The notes: a model not told the origin generated them from the sequence alone. A stretch of 64,000 nt of DNA from CAXXFQ01 sp963674475 (GCA_963674475.2 CAXXFQ010000033.1:186001-250000); one strand, 5' to 3'. Numbered from the stretch's first letter, positions 48,163 through 57,939 are shown. Made by a program: numbers and translations.

Positions 48163-50715
48163 CTATTGGACGGTTCCCGGTGAAATGCCGACGGGGGTCC
48201 GAATCGGAGCCAACGACGGCTGGTTGGAAAACGGCCGATGGGGCAATAAACCATTGCGTCGGTCGGCCGTTTCGGCTATGGGACCGTGGTCCGATCGGGC
48301 GGGCCTCGGCGTTGCGACCGTGGGGACAGTCGAGGCAGTCCTGGGAGCAACGGTCGGCGCGGCCGAAGTTGAATTCGACAAGATCGGTTGACCGGTCGCC
48401 CGCATTTGACGAGAGGTTTCAACCGGTTGAGGTTGTCCGGCAACAAGGCCTCCCTTATAGAAACGGGTTGTTTCCTCGCCGATGAGCTTCGTTCCCAGCG
48501 ATTGGCAATAGACCTCGGCGCGGAACATGTGGTTTCCGGCCGTTTCGGCCTTGGCTCGGACTTTCAGGACCACCTCTTTGCCCGGATCGATCGACTCGAT
48601 CGCATCGAAGACGACCTGACCGGGGCCCAACTTATGGGGCATCCCTTGGACACGGGTCGGTTCGATCCCTTGAGAGAAGTAGGCCACCGCCTCGACGCCG
48701 GTCGCTTGCTTCGAGCCGCGGTTGTAGATCCGGATTTCATAGAAGGCGTTTTCGCCGATCTGGACCGGTCCGGCCGGGTCGATTACTTCCATGGTCAAGT
48801 CGGCGATCGATTCGATTCGGGTCGCCAATTCGGCCGAAAGCCGGGTATGCGATTTCGTTTCGTCGACCGAGAAGGCCAAGCGGCAGGTCCCCTCTTTGGT
48901 CAATGTCCCTTGAAGCTCGAGAATCGTTTCGGCGTCGGCTTCCAGCTTCGGCAGATTCCAAATGACGTCGCCGGTTTTTTTGACGAACCGGCCTTCGTGG
49001 CTGGCGTTTTGGAATTGGATTTCCGGCGGCAATTGGGTCTTCACGACCAGGTTTTCCGCCGAGGTGTTGCCGATATTTTTCAACCGCAGCCGATAGGGGG
49101 CCGTCGTGTTGAGGAACTGCATCTGCGGGCCGGTCACCTCAAGTTGGATTTCGGCCTTGCGGACCAAAAGTTTTTCGCACAACTGGGCCTTGGTCGGGCC
49201 GTCGCACCGAAGGGAAGCTTCGACCTGGACGTGACTTTGCTGCCGGGCAGTGATGGCCAAGTCGATCGTCTTGGTTGCCCCGGCGGCCAGGTTGCCCAAC
49301 GAATGTTCCGACGGTTTTCCGTCTTCGGGGCAAAGCGGCATGAGGGTCAAGATCATCTTTTCAGCCGGTCCGTTGCCGCTATTGGTGATTTTCAGCTTGA
49401 ACGGTTCCTCTTGGCCGTAAAAGACCTCGGGCGCGCCGTCCAAAACCAGGGCGAGCTGCGGTTGTTGCACCTCGATCACCGCTTGAGTGGAGGCCGGTTG
49501 GAAATTCCAATGGACGGCCAAATCGATCGGCTTGTTCTCACGCGGGACGATTCGCAAAACGACCTTTTGATGATCGTGTTGTCCCAAGGTGCCGACCTGC
49601 CACTTCAGACGAAGACCTTGCTTGTCGAACGGATCGGCACGGGTCGCTCCGGTGGTCGGGTCGGCAGCCATCAGCTCGGCCCAAACGGGCAGATTGATTT
49701 CGACCATGACCCCTTCGGCCGGGACGGTACCGATATTTTTGATGTGAACTTCCAACGCCGCCTCTTTGCCGATCGCGATCTTACGCGGGCCCAAGGTGTG
49801 GACCTTCAAAACCGGGCTCTCACGCTCGACCAGCACGAGTTCTTCCGACATTTCGGAGGAAGACGGTTTTGTCTGGCTCGGCAAGCCGTTTGCCGAGACG
49901 TCCGGGGTTTCGCCGGAGATCTCGTCCGATTTCGACGGGGCCGGATTCGTTTCTTCCGGACGACTCATCTGATCCGATTCGGACGGCTCGGACGCCGGTT
50001 GCTTCGTGTCAAGCGGAGTGCTCGGTTGGCCCGGCTGGGGTTCGGTGATCGGCGGCGGATTGGGCAGGTCGTATTTATCCAAAATCGGCTCCGTTTTTGT
50101 CGGAGTCGGTTCTTCCTGGACCGGAGCGTCGGTTGAAGGGGCCGCTTCCCCTACCGGCGTGTTCACGGGTGTTTTTACGGAAGATGTCATGGGCGAGGTT
50201 GCGGCGACACTCACGGTGGGCTTCGATGCTTCCGAATCGAACGGCGATTGTCGGAACCGGCTGATTCGTTGCCCCATCGGGGACGCTTCCATGACGGTCG
50301 GGTCGAACGTATTGCCGAGCGATTTTTTGTCGGTTTTCGTCCCCGAATTTTCGGAACCGGTTTCCCTCGAGTTGGCCGTTTGACCGGACGTCGCGTTTCT
50401 TTGCGATTGCGATTCGTACCTTGGCTTGGCGGCCATAGAGACCGGTTTCGACGAGGCCGATTGCTTTGGACTCGAGCCGATTTTAGCATACCCAACGCCG
50501 GCCGGTTGGTCGGCCGAGGGTGTCTGACGGGCCTCGATCGAACTGTTTTTCGATTGCTTCGAAGGAACTGCCCCTCCGACCCATTGTCGACGCCATTGAT
50601 CCAGCTGGCCGACCAACGTCTTGGGGGTTTCCGTTTCGTTTTGAGCCTGCACGGCGGAAACCGTCCAAGTCAACGCCGCCAGAAGGGCTACGACGAGGAA
50701 TCTCTTGTAAAACAT
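48163..50715 (-). CDS. Secreted DUF11-type (CARDB-like) repeat protein
   Basis: An 850-residue protein with a signal peptide (MFYKRFLVVALLAALTWTVS). A low-complexity Ser/Thr/Pro-rich linker (about 40-290) precedes at least four Ig-like beta-sandwich units of the DUF11/CARDB kind, each marked by an I-K-N-I/S-G-T/N-x-x-A pattern: VHIKNIGTVPAEGVMVEINL near 332, KITNSGNGPAEKMILTLMPL near 445, LKNIGNTSAENLVVKTQLPP near 546, IYNRGSKQATGVEAVAYFSQ near 675. These proteins are common on planctomycete cell surfaces. AGGGAA precedes the ATG. Confidence 0.82.
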   Translation of the reverse strand: MFYKRFLVVALLAALTWTVSAVQAQNETETPKTLVGQLDQWRRQWVGGAVPSKQSKNSSIEARQTPSADQPAGVGYAKIGSSPKQSASSKPVSMAAKPRYESQSQRNATSGQTANSRETGSENSGTKTDKKSLGNTFDPTVMEASPMGQRISRFRQSPFDSEASKPTVSVAATSPMTSSVKTPVNTPVGEAAPSTDAPVQEEPTPTKTEPILDKYDLPNPPPITEPQPGQPSTPLDTKQPASEPSESDQMSRPEETNPAPSKSDEISGETPDVSANGLPSQTKPSSSEMSEELVLVERESPVLKVHTLGPRKIAIGKEAALEVHIKNIGTVPAEGVMVEINLPVWAELMAADPTTGATRADPFDKQGLRLKWQVGTLGQHDHQKVVLRIVPRENKPIDLAVHWNFQPASTQAVIEVQQPQLALVLDGAPEVFYGQEEPFKLKITNSGNGPAEKMILTLMPLCPEDGKPSEHSLGNLAAGATKTIDLAITARQQSHVQVEASLRCDGPTKAQLCEKLLVRKAEIQLEVTGPQMQFLNTTAPYRLRLKNIGNTSAENLVVKTQLPPEIQFQNASHEGRFVKKTGDVIWNLPKLEADAETILELQGTLTKEGTCRLAFSVDETKSHTRLSAELATRIESIADLTMEVIDPAGPVQIGENAFYEIRIYNRGSKQATGVEAVAYFSQGIEPTRVQGMPHKLGPGQVVFDAIESIDPGKEVVLKVRAKAETAGNHMFRAEVYCQSLGTKLIGEETTRFYKGGLVAGQPQPVETSRQMRATGQPILSNSTSAAPTVAPRTASTVPTVATPRPARSDHGPIAETADRRNGLLPHRPFSNQPSLAPIRTPVGISPGTVQ

Positions 50716-50981
50716 AGCTATTCCCTGCTATTAAAAGACACGAAGTCCAGAACGATAAACGATCGCATCGGATTGTATCGGCAGGGAGGGCTTTGCGGGT
50801 TTAATGAACTTTACTGAAGAGACCCATAAAGAGGTTTAGGGTAGATGGGTATTCTTAATAACCTTGGGTGGGCGACCGGAAAACGCCAACGTCGTTCGAG
50901 GGTCGGCTTCCCTTGGCTTTCGACGGGCCGCACCACACCGAGATTCAGTGGGGAAGGGGGGGAGTTTTCGAGCGATCCGGG

Positions 50982-52154
50982 CTACTCTTTTGTCGGGACA
51001 ACCGGCGTTTCGTCCGATTTTTCAGGGGACTTCTCAGACGACTTTTCAAGCGGATTTTCTACCGGCTCCTCAACCGACTTTTCAGCCGAGGTTTCTTTTT
51101 CCGTGGGCAGGGGGACCGAAGTCGGAGCGGATGGGGATTTCTCGGCCGACCCGTTTTCGGGTGTGACAATCTCGACAAAGATGTCGACTTTCATCTGGGC
51201 ATGATCGCCGAGGTCGGTCTTGAGGATCAGCGGGGCGTTTGATTTTCCCGCTTTGCCGTTGGGCTGGAACGTGACGGGGAGCAGGTGGAGTTTTTTCGCG
51301 GTGGTCGGCAACGTCACTTCGAGCCGATCGTCGGGACAGTCGGCCGAGAGGATTTCGAACGGCTGGTTGGCCTGAACTACCAGGTTGCGTTTCATCGGCG
51401 GCCCGTCGGGCGGGCTCAAGAAGGTGAGCGAATCGGGGCGGACCGAGAGGGTCGCGGTCACTTGGCCTTCGATTACCAGCGGGATCTGGCTTTTTTTCGG
51501 GTCCAGGTCGTTCGTGAGGAGAGTCACCTGACCGTTGAGGTACCCGACCGGCGTCTCCTTGGTCAGGCCGACCCAAAGTTCATATTCAACGCGGCCGTTT
51601 CCACGAAGCTTTTCGACCAGCTTGGTTTCCAAAAACGGCCACGGGCTCTTGATTGAGGTGACGGTCCAGTCGTCGCGTCCGGCATAGCTGACGGCGATTT
51701 TTTGGGCCGCTTTTTCGCCCTGGTTGGTCTGAAACCGGATGACGCCCGGCTGGAGGACCACATCGCGTCGGATATAGCTGCGGACTTGCAGCGGCACTTC
51801 GGCCAGGAACGGTTTGTCGAACTTGACGGTCAGCGTGGCTCGCTTTTCACCGAGAAAGGTCCGCGTGTCGATGATGGCGAGAATGGTTCCCTTTTGATAG
51901 GTTTTGATCACCTCTTTAGGATATTCGAACCTGGTGCAACCGCAACTGGAACGGACCGATTCGATGTGAAGATCTTCGAGATACAGGTTTTCGAAAACAA
52001 ACGGGAACTCGACCTTTGCCCCCCGCGCGACGGTACCGAAGTCGTGGTTGGTTTCCTGAAACATCTTTTGTGCCCATTCTTGGGCCGAGACGTTCGACGG
52101 CAGAAGGAATCCAAGGGCAAGGCAGATCAATCCAAGATAGCGTAGCACGTTCAC
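50982..52154 (-). CDS. Secreted DUF1573 domain protein
   Basis: A 390-residue protein with a signal peptide (MNVLRYLGLICLALGFLLPS). HDFGTVARGAKVEFPFVFEN near 37-56 and SSCGCTRFEYPKEVIK near 69-84 are the DUF1573 signature with its CGC motif, an immunoglobulin-like fold found widely in Bacteroidota and planctomycetes. A second similar beta-sandwich follows (about 120-330). The C-terminal ~60 residues are Glu/Ser/Pro repeats (EKSxEK), probably disordered. The GTG start has AGGAAA upstream. Its role is unknown. Confidence 0.85.
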   Translation of the reverse strand: MNVLRYLGLICLALGFLLPSNVSAQEWAQKMFQETNHDFGTVARGAKVEFPFVFENLYLEDLHIESVRSSCGCTRFEYPKEVIKTYQKGTILAIIDTRTFLGEKRATLTVKFDKPFLAEVPLQVRSYIRRDVVLQPGVIRFQTNQGEKAAQKIAVSYAGRDDWTVTSIKSPWPFLETKLVEKLRGNGRVEYELWVGLTKETPVGYLNGQVTLLTNDLDPKKSQIPLVIEGQVTATLSVRPDSLTFLSPPDGPPMKRNLVVQANQPFEILSADCPDDRLEVTLPTTAKKLHLLPVTFQPNGKAGKSNAPLILKTDLGDHAQMKVDIFVEIVTPENGSAEKSPSAPTSVPLPTEKETSAEKSVEEPVENPLEKSSEKSPEKSDETPVVPTKE

Positions 52155-52556
52155 TTTTTCCTATTTCCTTAATACACCCCATCCTCGCAGAGCGTAGCAT
52201 GGCAAGTTACGCCGTTTATGTCAACCGAGAAACGCGCGGGGCGTGGCTTCGTGGGGGAGGGTGGGGTCGGACGAATTTTCTCCTGGGGTCGCGGACCGAT
52301 CGAACTCGGGTGTCGCGTTGAATCGTTTCAAAGTGCAAAAAAACGATTCGAAAAAACCATCGTGACTTCCGTACGGACCGCGGTCAAGGTAGGATGAGAG
52401 GGGGAAAGGGGAAAATGGCCGAAAATCGACGAAAAAAGTGTCGTCGAGAGCAGAAGCGGTTTCGTCGGCCGATCTGTCACGGAAAAAAATTCAAATTCTC
52501 TTTTTTCTTTACTTGAAAAAACGAGCTGATTTTCCTATCTCCTTGAAGGGTTTGCC
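52155..52556. other. 402-bp divergent intergenic region
   Basis: No gene seen. It should contain the promoters of the DUF1573 gene (left) and the phosphorylase-like gene (right). The GAAGGG site is at 52544-52549. Confidence 0.45.
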
Positions 52557-53471
52557 GTGTTGAAACATCTTCTCTATAACTGGATCGCGACCAGGGCCAA
52601 ATCGCAGATGCGTCAATCGGTGGCCGACGCGGTTCGAACCGAGTGGGAAAAGCAATCGGCCGCGCCCGAAGAGACCGATCCGCAGGTCGACGTGGCGATT
52701 TTTTTCGCACTCGGGATCGAAGCGGGCGGACTGGTCGATCGGTTTGAGCGGGTCACCACCACGCGGACTTCTTGGGGCGTGGTGCGCCGGGGAATCTGGA
52801 AAAAGGTTCGGGTGGCGCTGATTGAAACCGGCAGTGGCGCTCGACGCGCGACCGAAGCGGCACAGGCGGCGATCGATTCGCTCGGGCCGAGGTGGGTCGT
52901 TTCGTCCGGGTTTGCCGGAGGGCTCGATCCGGTGCTCAAAAAACAGGATCTTGTCTTGGCCGAGGCGGTTCTTGGTACCGATGGCACGCGAGAGGATCTC
53001 GGGCTTCAAGTCCAGGCAAAGTCCTTTCCTGCCGATCTTCATGTGGGGCCGATCCTCTCGGTCGATCAAGTGGTGCGAGAGCCGAAGACCAAGCGGAAGC
53101 TCGGCCATCAGTACGGCGCGTTGGCGGTCGACTTGGAAACGCTCGCCGTCGCGCGGGTCTGTCAAGATCGGCAGATTCCCTTCTTGGCCGTCCGCGGGAT
53201 CACCGACACGGTCGACGAGGCCCTTTCGGCCGATGTGGCCCGTTTGGGCGAGGTGGACAACCCGGCCCGACAAATTGGGGCGGCGTTGGGCGCGATCTGG
53301 CGTCGCCCGTCGAGCGTCAAGGAGATGTGGGCCCTCAAGGAAACGGCCCTCATGACCTCGGAACGGCTGGGCCAGTTTTTGACCGAGATCGTCGAGATTC
53401 TTGGGCAAGCCACACTGGAGAATCAGTCCGATGCCGATACTGACGCTGATGCCGACATTGACGGGGACTGA
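52557..53471 (+). CDS. Nucleoside phosphorylase-superfamily protein (MTA/SAH nucleosidase-like)
   Basis: A 304-residue protein. FFALGIEAGGLVDRFERV near 49-66, LIETGSGARRATEAAQAAID near 88-107, VVSSGFAGGLDPVLKKQDLV near 113-132, AVDLETLAVARVCQDRQIPF near 190-209 and LAVRGITDTVDEA near 210-222 are the phosphorylase fold motifs (the ExE/D and RxISD-like RGITD parts). It probably cleaves a purine nucleoside. Some homologues next to hopanoid genes act on adenosylhopane, but no such genes are adjacent. The C terminus ends in an Asp repeat (DADTDADADIDGD). The GTG start has GAAGGG upstream. Confidence 0.8.
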   Translation: MLKHLLYNWIATRAKSQMRQSVADAVRTEWEKQSAAPEETDPQVDVAIFFALGIEAGGLVDRFERVTTTRTSWGVVRRGIWKKVRVALIETGSGARRATEAAQAAIDSLGPRWVVSSGFAGGLDPVLKKQDLVLAEAVLGTDGTREDLGLQVQAKSFPADLHVGPILSVDQVVREPKTKRKLGHQYGALAVDLETLAVARVCQDRQIPFLAVRGITDTVDEALSADVARLGEVDNPARQIGAALGAIWRRPSSVKEMWALKETALMTSERLGQFLTEIVEILGQATLENQSDADTDADADIDGD

Positions 53472-53796
53472 GGGAAATCCCCTAGTCGCTTCTTCTTTTC
53501 TTTCTTTTTCTCGACGGGCGAAACGGCCGTTTGAGTTTTTTGGGGAAATTTCCCCTCTTTAAATCTCTTTTATCTTCTTATCTGCCAAGAAGTTGTCTTT
53601 TTCCTCTTGTATCTTTTGAATTTTGCACGACAATCTAGTTGGGCAGGCTTGTTGCCCCCTCCTCGTGTGATCGTGCGATTCCCTGGAGGGGGCACAAGCA
53701 GTAAGGCAGGCGGTTCGTCGTTCTTTCCGGGCCGGGGTTGGGCTTGTGGACGGGCGACGCATGACAAAAACCTGAGGGTTTGAAAGAGAGCATGCC
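53472..53796. other. 325-bp region upstream of umuD
   Basis: No gene seen. I looked for an SOS-box-like palindrome and found no convincing one. Confidence 0.4.
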
Positions 53797-54312
53797 ATGG
53801 CCCGAGGTGGAAAACGACCGGGAGCCGGACGACCGAAAGGGTCCGGCCGGTTCGGCACGCCGACGCGACCGATCCGGGTCCCCGAAACAATGGTCGACCG
53901 GATCGTCCGATTCATCGAGAATCGTGAGAATGAACTCCCTTTATACGCCGATCGAATTCAGGCCGGATTCCCTTCCCCGGCCGAAGACCAGCTCGAAGAG
54001 ACGCTCGATCTGAACGCCTATCTGGTGAAAAATCCTCCGGCCACCTTCCTGCTACGCGTTAGCGGCGAGTCGATGGTCGACGCGGGGATCTTTCCCGACG
54101 ATATGCTGGTGGTCGACCGGTCGGAAACGCCCAAAAACGGCGATATTGTCGTTGCGGTTGTCGACGGGGATTTTACCGTCAAGCGGTTGGTTCTTCGCGG
54201 AAAACGGATCGAACTCCGGGCCGAGAACCCGGACTTCCCGCCGATTCGATTTGACGAAGAGACCGAACTGACCATCTGGGGTGTCGTTCGACACGCGATC
54301 CATTCGGTGTGA
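53797..54312 (+). CDS. umuD: UmuD-like S24 family autoprotease
   Basis: A 171-residue protein. The cleavage site is ADRIQAGFPSPAED (Ala-Gly, near 50-63), the nucleophile in LLRVSGESMVDAGIFPDDML near 86-105 (SM), and the Lys in FTVKRLVLRGKRIELRAENP near 126-145. The N-terminal ~30 residues (MARGGKRPGAGRPKGSGRFG) are a basic GRPKGSG AT-hook-like extension. UmuD, cut after SOS induction, partners UmuC in translesion synthesis. No umuC follows; downstream there is only a repeat and then galM, so this may act with a distant polymerase. Confidence 0.85.
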   Translation: MARGGKRPGAGRPKGSGRFGTPTRPIRVPETMVDRIVRFIENRENELPLYADRIQAGFPSPAEDQLEETLDLNAYLVKNPPATFLLRVSGESMVDAGIFPDDMLVVDRSETPKNGDIVVAVVDGDFTVKRLVLRGKRIELRAENPDFPPIRFDEETELTIWGVVRHAIHSV

Positions 54313-54345
54313 GGCGTTTTTCTTGGTGCTTCCGCACCGTTATTT

Positions 54346-54523
54346 AAACCCGCTTCCGTTGGTCGCTGGAAACTTGCTAGCTTGGTTCAATGAAGAAGGT
54401 GAAAAGGAGTGACGGCTGCGCCGTCACTCAGTATTTATTGAATGAGGGGAAACATTTTGAAAATGGTTTCCCCTCAAACTCCCCTTCAAAAACTTTTTGG
54501 AGCGGGATTGCTTCGCAATCCCT
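54346..54523 (+). repeat. Triple-hairpin dispersed repeat, copy C, with a 23-bp box
   Basis: Hairpins GTGACGGC/GCCGTCAC (54409-54427), a 34-base TGAGGGGAAAC.../...GTTTCCCCTCA (54443-54476) and GGGATTGC/GCAATCCC (54504-54522) are joined by CAAAAACTTTTTGGA. The box AAACCCGCTTCCGTTGGTCG at 54346 recurs at 18588. The element lies between umuD and the convergent galM and may also end their transcripts. Confidence 0.75.
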
Positions 54524-54550
54524 CTTTTCTTTGTTTTTTCTCTTTGCCGC

Positions 54551-55597
54551 TTATTTTTCGACTTTGAATTTGTGTACCGTGGTCTCTCGGTATGTCTCGC
54601 CCGGCTTCAATAAGGTCGACGGGAACTGCGGCTGGTTGGGCGCGTCCGGGTAATGCTGCGTCTCGAGACAGAACCCCTCGTGCTTCGAGAAGCCGCCGTC
54701 TTTGTCTTTGCCGGAAAGAGAATTGGCGGTGTAAAGCTGGACGCCCGGCTGGGTCGTGAAAACTTCCATCGTCCGGCCGCTTTTCGGATCGGCCACCCGC
54801 GCAACCAACGAAAGCCCGTCCTCGTCGGCTTCGCTTTTGTCGAGTACATAACAATGGTCGTAGCCGCCCCCTTCGACCTGATCGAGGCGTGAGCCGATCG
54901 GCGTCGGGGTGGTGAAGTCCATCACGGTATCCTTGACCGTTGCCGGTTTGCCAATCGGAATGAGACCTGCGTTGACCGGAAGGTATTCTTTGGCGTTGAG
55001 CATCATGACTTGATCGACGACCTGGCCCGACCCGGCACCGGCCAAGTTCCAGTAGGCGTGGTTGGTCAGGTTCACGTGGGTCGGCTGATCGGTCGTGGCG
55101 GAGTAATCCATCAAGAGCCGGTTGTCGTTGTCCAAGGCGTAGGCGGTCGTCACGTCGAGCGTGCCCGGGTAGCCCTCTTCGCCGTCGACACTTTGGTAGG
55201 TCAGGCGGACGCCGACACAGTTTTTGTCTTCGATCGGCTCGGCCTGCCAGATTTTTTTGTCGAAGCCGACCTCGCCGCCGTGGAGGTGGTTTTCGTTATT
55301 GTTGGTGGCCAGGGTGTATTCTTTTCCGTCGAGCGTGAATTTCCCTTTGGCGATCCGGTTGGCGAAACGTCCGGCGATCGCGCCGAAGAACGGGTGGCCC
55401 GATTCGTACCCGGCGAGGTCCTTTTTATGCAGCGTCAGGTTGGCCGTTTTCCCATCGCGGTCGGGCGTTTCGACGCCGATGATCGTCGCCCCGTAGGTGA
55501 TTACCTCGACCTTCGTACCCAGATCGTTGGTCAGGGTGTACAGATCGACCGCTTGGCCGTCGCTGAGTTTTCCGTAAGGCTGTTTGGTTATTTTCAT
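54551..55597 (-). CDS. galM: Galactose mutarotase (aldose 1-epimerase)
   Basis: A 348-residue enzyme interconverting alpha and beta anomers of aldoses. VEVITYGATIIGVETPDRDG near 30-49, GHPFFGAIAGRFANRIAKGK near 66-85, NNNENHLHGGEVGFDKKIWQ near 98-117 (substrate His), THVNLTNHAYWNLAG near 173-187 (catalytic His) and GFCLETQHYPDAPNQPQFPS near 309-328 (catalytic Glu) are all present. AAAAGGAA precedes the ATG. No signal peptide, so cytosolic. It is monocistronic. Confidence 0.95.
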   Translation of the reverse strand: MKITKQPYGKLSDGQAVDLYTLTNDLGTKVEVITYGATIIGVETPDRDGKTANLTLHKKDLAGYESGHPFFGAIAGRFANRIAKGKFTLDGKEYTLATNNNENHLHGGEVGFDKKIWQAEPIEDKNCVGVRLTYQSVDGEEGYPGTLDVTTAYALDNDNRLLMDYSATTDQPTHVNLTNHAYWNLAGAGSGQVVDQVMMLNAKEYLPVNAGLIPIGKPATVKDTVMDFTTPTPIGSRLDQVEGGGYDHCYVLDKSEADEDGLSLVARVADPKSGRTMEVFTTQPGVQLYTANSLSGKDKDGGFSKHEGFCLETQHYPDAPNQPQFPSTLLKPGETYRETTVHKFKVEK

Positions 55598-55991
55598 GTT
55601 CGATTCCTTTTCTCCTGTTTCCTTTTTTAGCAGAGCGCTTTGAAGTTTTTTAGGTTTTCACCGGCCGGACAAAACGGGCAGCCACAGCCGCCTGTGGTTC
55701 CGTCATCGGCGTCGGGCCTGGACGACTTGGGATCGCAGCCGGGCCCGAGCAATAAAAGCAAGCCGGTTGCCGTGGAAATTCATGAGTTCGGTTTTGCGAG
55801 GCGTTTCATGCGTGGGACCATTTTATCCTGTCGACAAGATAAATCCGTTTGAAACGACACCCACGTCGAGCCAGCTTGTTCCCTATCTTATCGGAAAAAT
55901 GGCGAAGTCAAAACCGGCGAAGCGAGGCATTTTTTTCAGATGCGGGCGTTTTTTGGTGGTCGAAGTGGTCCGTTTCGGTCCAAGCGTCGGT
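55598..55991. other. 394-bp intergenic region
   Basis: No gene seen. An imperfect 18-bp palindrome TATCCTGTCGACAAGATA lies at 55824-55841 and could be an operator. Confidence 0.45.
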
Positions 55992-57920
55992 TCAGGCGAC
56001 GATCGGCGGAAGCGGGACCCCCATGATCGCGCCGATTGCCCGATAGAGTTCGGCCTCTCGGTCGGTCACTTTGCCATCGAAGCTGATCGTGGCGACCGCC
56101 GCCAACAGAAATTCGCGTTTGAAGGTCGGCGAGACGCGGCTCAATGCAAACAGGGCCGGATCGAGGGCTGAAAGGGTGCACTCGGATCGAGGGAGGATCC
56201 TTCCCGGTTGTTTCAGCAGGTGGATCCCTTTTTCAAACGCCCGGGCCGCCTCTTCAGCGTCCGAATGGCCCACATGGGCCAAGGTCGAAAGGACCTGTCC
56301 CGTGGCCTTCGAGACTCCCCCTTTCCAGGCAGACCGGCGGGTGGCGATCCCGAAATGGGCGTCCAGGTTCCGCTCGACCAACGTCCGGATCGTGTATTCC
56401 AACAGATCGACCTTCTCGTCGGCCGTGATCAGGGCCTCGAGATTTTGGCGGAACGCCTGGTACTGACGCGGCACCATCTGTTTCAGCGCCGGAAAGGTCG
56501 TCTCGACCAGCGGCAAGATCGCCTCGCTCGGCAGATTTGCAACCAGCGGGGCTAACCGCCTGGTTTCTTTGAGCGAGGGCGCTTCGGCCCCTTGTTCAAG
56601 CGCAGCCCATTGCCGTTTTTGAACAGCCGGGTCGCGGTCGAGTAGGACGGCGTAGATTACCGCGCGGGCGCCGTACGGATCGTGGGCCGCTTGGCGCAAC
56701 GGGGCGTCGAGCTGTTCGAGCATCGCGGCGGCAAAGATCAACTGCTCGGTCCCGACGATTCCGCTTTGGTTGACCAGCTTTTTCGGATAGACGGTCCGGG
56801 TGCTTTGTCGGCCTTGGTGGTATTCGGGTCGCGCGCGGCCATTGAACTTCCGTGAGGAATCGTAAACCGGCGTCACTTCCGGGTACGTCCCGTCGAAGCT
56901 GGGATCGATCCGTTTGATTCGCGATTCCAAAGGCGGATGGGTCGAGAACAAAAACGACGAAAACGGGACGCCGAAAAACAGGTGGCTCATCTCCCGCGCG
57001 CTGGAGCTTTTCAAGGAAGATCCGGTGACCAGGCCGCCGATCTTTTTGAGCGCGCCGGCGATCCCTTTCGGATTCCGGGTGAACTGGACCGCCGAGGCGT
57101 CGGCCAGATACTCCCGTTGGCGCGAGACGGCGCTTTGGATCAGTCGGCCGAAAAAGACCCCGATCCCGCCGATTACCAACAGTCCGATCCCCAGTCCCAA
57201 AATCAAAAGCAACGCCCCGCCGCCGTTGTCCTTGCCACTGCGTGACCGACCGGCATGCACGCCGCCGCCCATCAGACGCAACGTCAACCAGCCCAAAATC
57301 GCGATGATCAAGATCCCGTGAAGCACTCCGATCAGACGGAGGTTCAGACGCATGTCGCCGTTTAAGATATGGCTGAACTCGTGGGCGATCACCCCTTGAA
57401 TTTCGTCCCGATCGAGTTGGTTCATCGCTCCGGCCGAGACGCCGACCACCGCGTTGTCGATCGTGTGTCCGGCGGCGAACGCGTTGATCCCCGCCTCTTC
57501 GTCCATCGCGAACACCGGCGGTACCGCCACGCCCGAGGCGATCGCCATTTCCTCGACCACGTTGAGCAACTGCCGTTCTTTCGGGTCTCTCGTTCCCGGA
57601 TCGATTCGTCGTCCGCCCAGAAGCAGCGCGACCGACTCGCCGCCGCCGGAGGCCAGTTGGGCCGTTTTATAAAGGCTTCCCAACAGGATGACCAGAACCA
57701 CCCCGACGCTGGTCACCAGATACAACATCGGGTACCAGTACGGCCACTCCGGGATCGGCCGCGCGGCCGCGAGCGTTTTCGGGTCGGCCGTCATCGTGAA
57801 CAGCGCCGCCAGCAACGCGTTGACCGACAAGACGATTCCCAACACGGCCAGCGTAAAGAAGAGGACCAAATGCCACGTCTTCTTTCGAGCGGTGTCCTGA
57901 TGTTCAAAAAAGTCCTTCAT
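55992..57920 (-). CDS. M48-family membrane metalloprotease
   Basis: A 642-residue protein. Membrane helices lie near 20-45 and 65-85, then the HtpX-like catalytic domain with the zinc motif VIAHEFSHILNGDMRL near 178-193 and REYLADASAVQFTRNP near 283-298 (third ligand Glu). Two more helices (about 197-218 and 236-260) flank. The N-terminus, up to VAVPPVFAMDEEAGINAFAA, is typical. The C-terminal ~280 residues are an extra helical domain with a TerB-like end (VATISFDGKVTDREAELYRA). It lies 19 bp after lemA, a common pair; it probably performs membrane quality control. Confidence 0.9.
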   Translation of the reverse strand: MKDFFEHQDTARKKTWHLVLFFTLAVLGIVLSVNALLAALFTMTADPKTLAAARPIPEWPYWYPMLYLVTSVGVVLVILLGSLYKTAQLASGGGESVALLLGGRRIDPGTRDPKERQLLNVVEEMAIASGVAVPPVFAMDEEAGINAFAAGHTIDNAVVGVSAGAMNQLDRDEIQGVIAHEFSHILNGDMRLNLRLIGVLHGILIIAILGWLTLRLMGGGVHAGRSRSGKDNGGGALLLILGLGIGLLVIGGIGVFFGRLIQSAVSRQREYLADASAVQFTRNPKGIAGALKKIGGLVTGSSLKSSSAREMSHLFFGVPFSSFLFSTHPPLESRIKRIDPSFDGTYPEVTPVYDSSRKFNGRARPEYHQGRQSTRTVYPKKLVNQSGIVGTEQLIFAAAMLEQLDAPLRQAAHDPYGARAVIYAVLLDRDPAVQKRQWAALEQGAEAPSLKETRRLAPLVANLPSEAILPLVETTFPALKQMVPRQYQAFRQNLEALITADEKVDLLEYTIRTLVERNLDAHFGIATRRSAWKGGVSKATGQVLSTLAHVGHSDAEEAARAFEKGIHLLKQPGRILPRSECTLSALDPALFALSRVSPTFKREFLLAAVATISFDGKVTDREAELYRAIGAIMGVPLPPIVA

Positions 57921-57939
57921 TTTTTATTCACCGTTTCGC

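Noticed and set aside
48388..50136. A 582-codon rightward frame opposite the DUF11 protein
   Set aside because: Shadow frame; the leftward protein has a signal peptide and repeat domains.
52557..53471. Assignment as a hopanoid-associated phosphorylase
   Set aside because: The fold fits but no hopanoid gene is near; the squalene-oxidase-repeat gene at 63 kb is a secreted repeat protein, not a cyclase operon.
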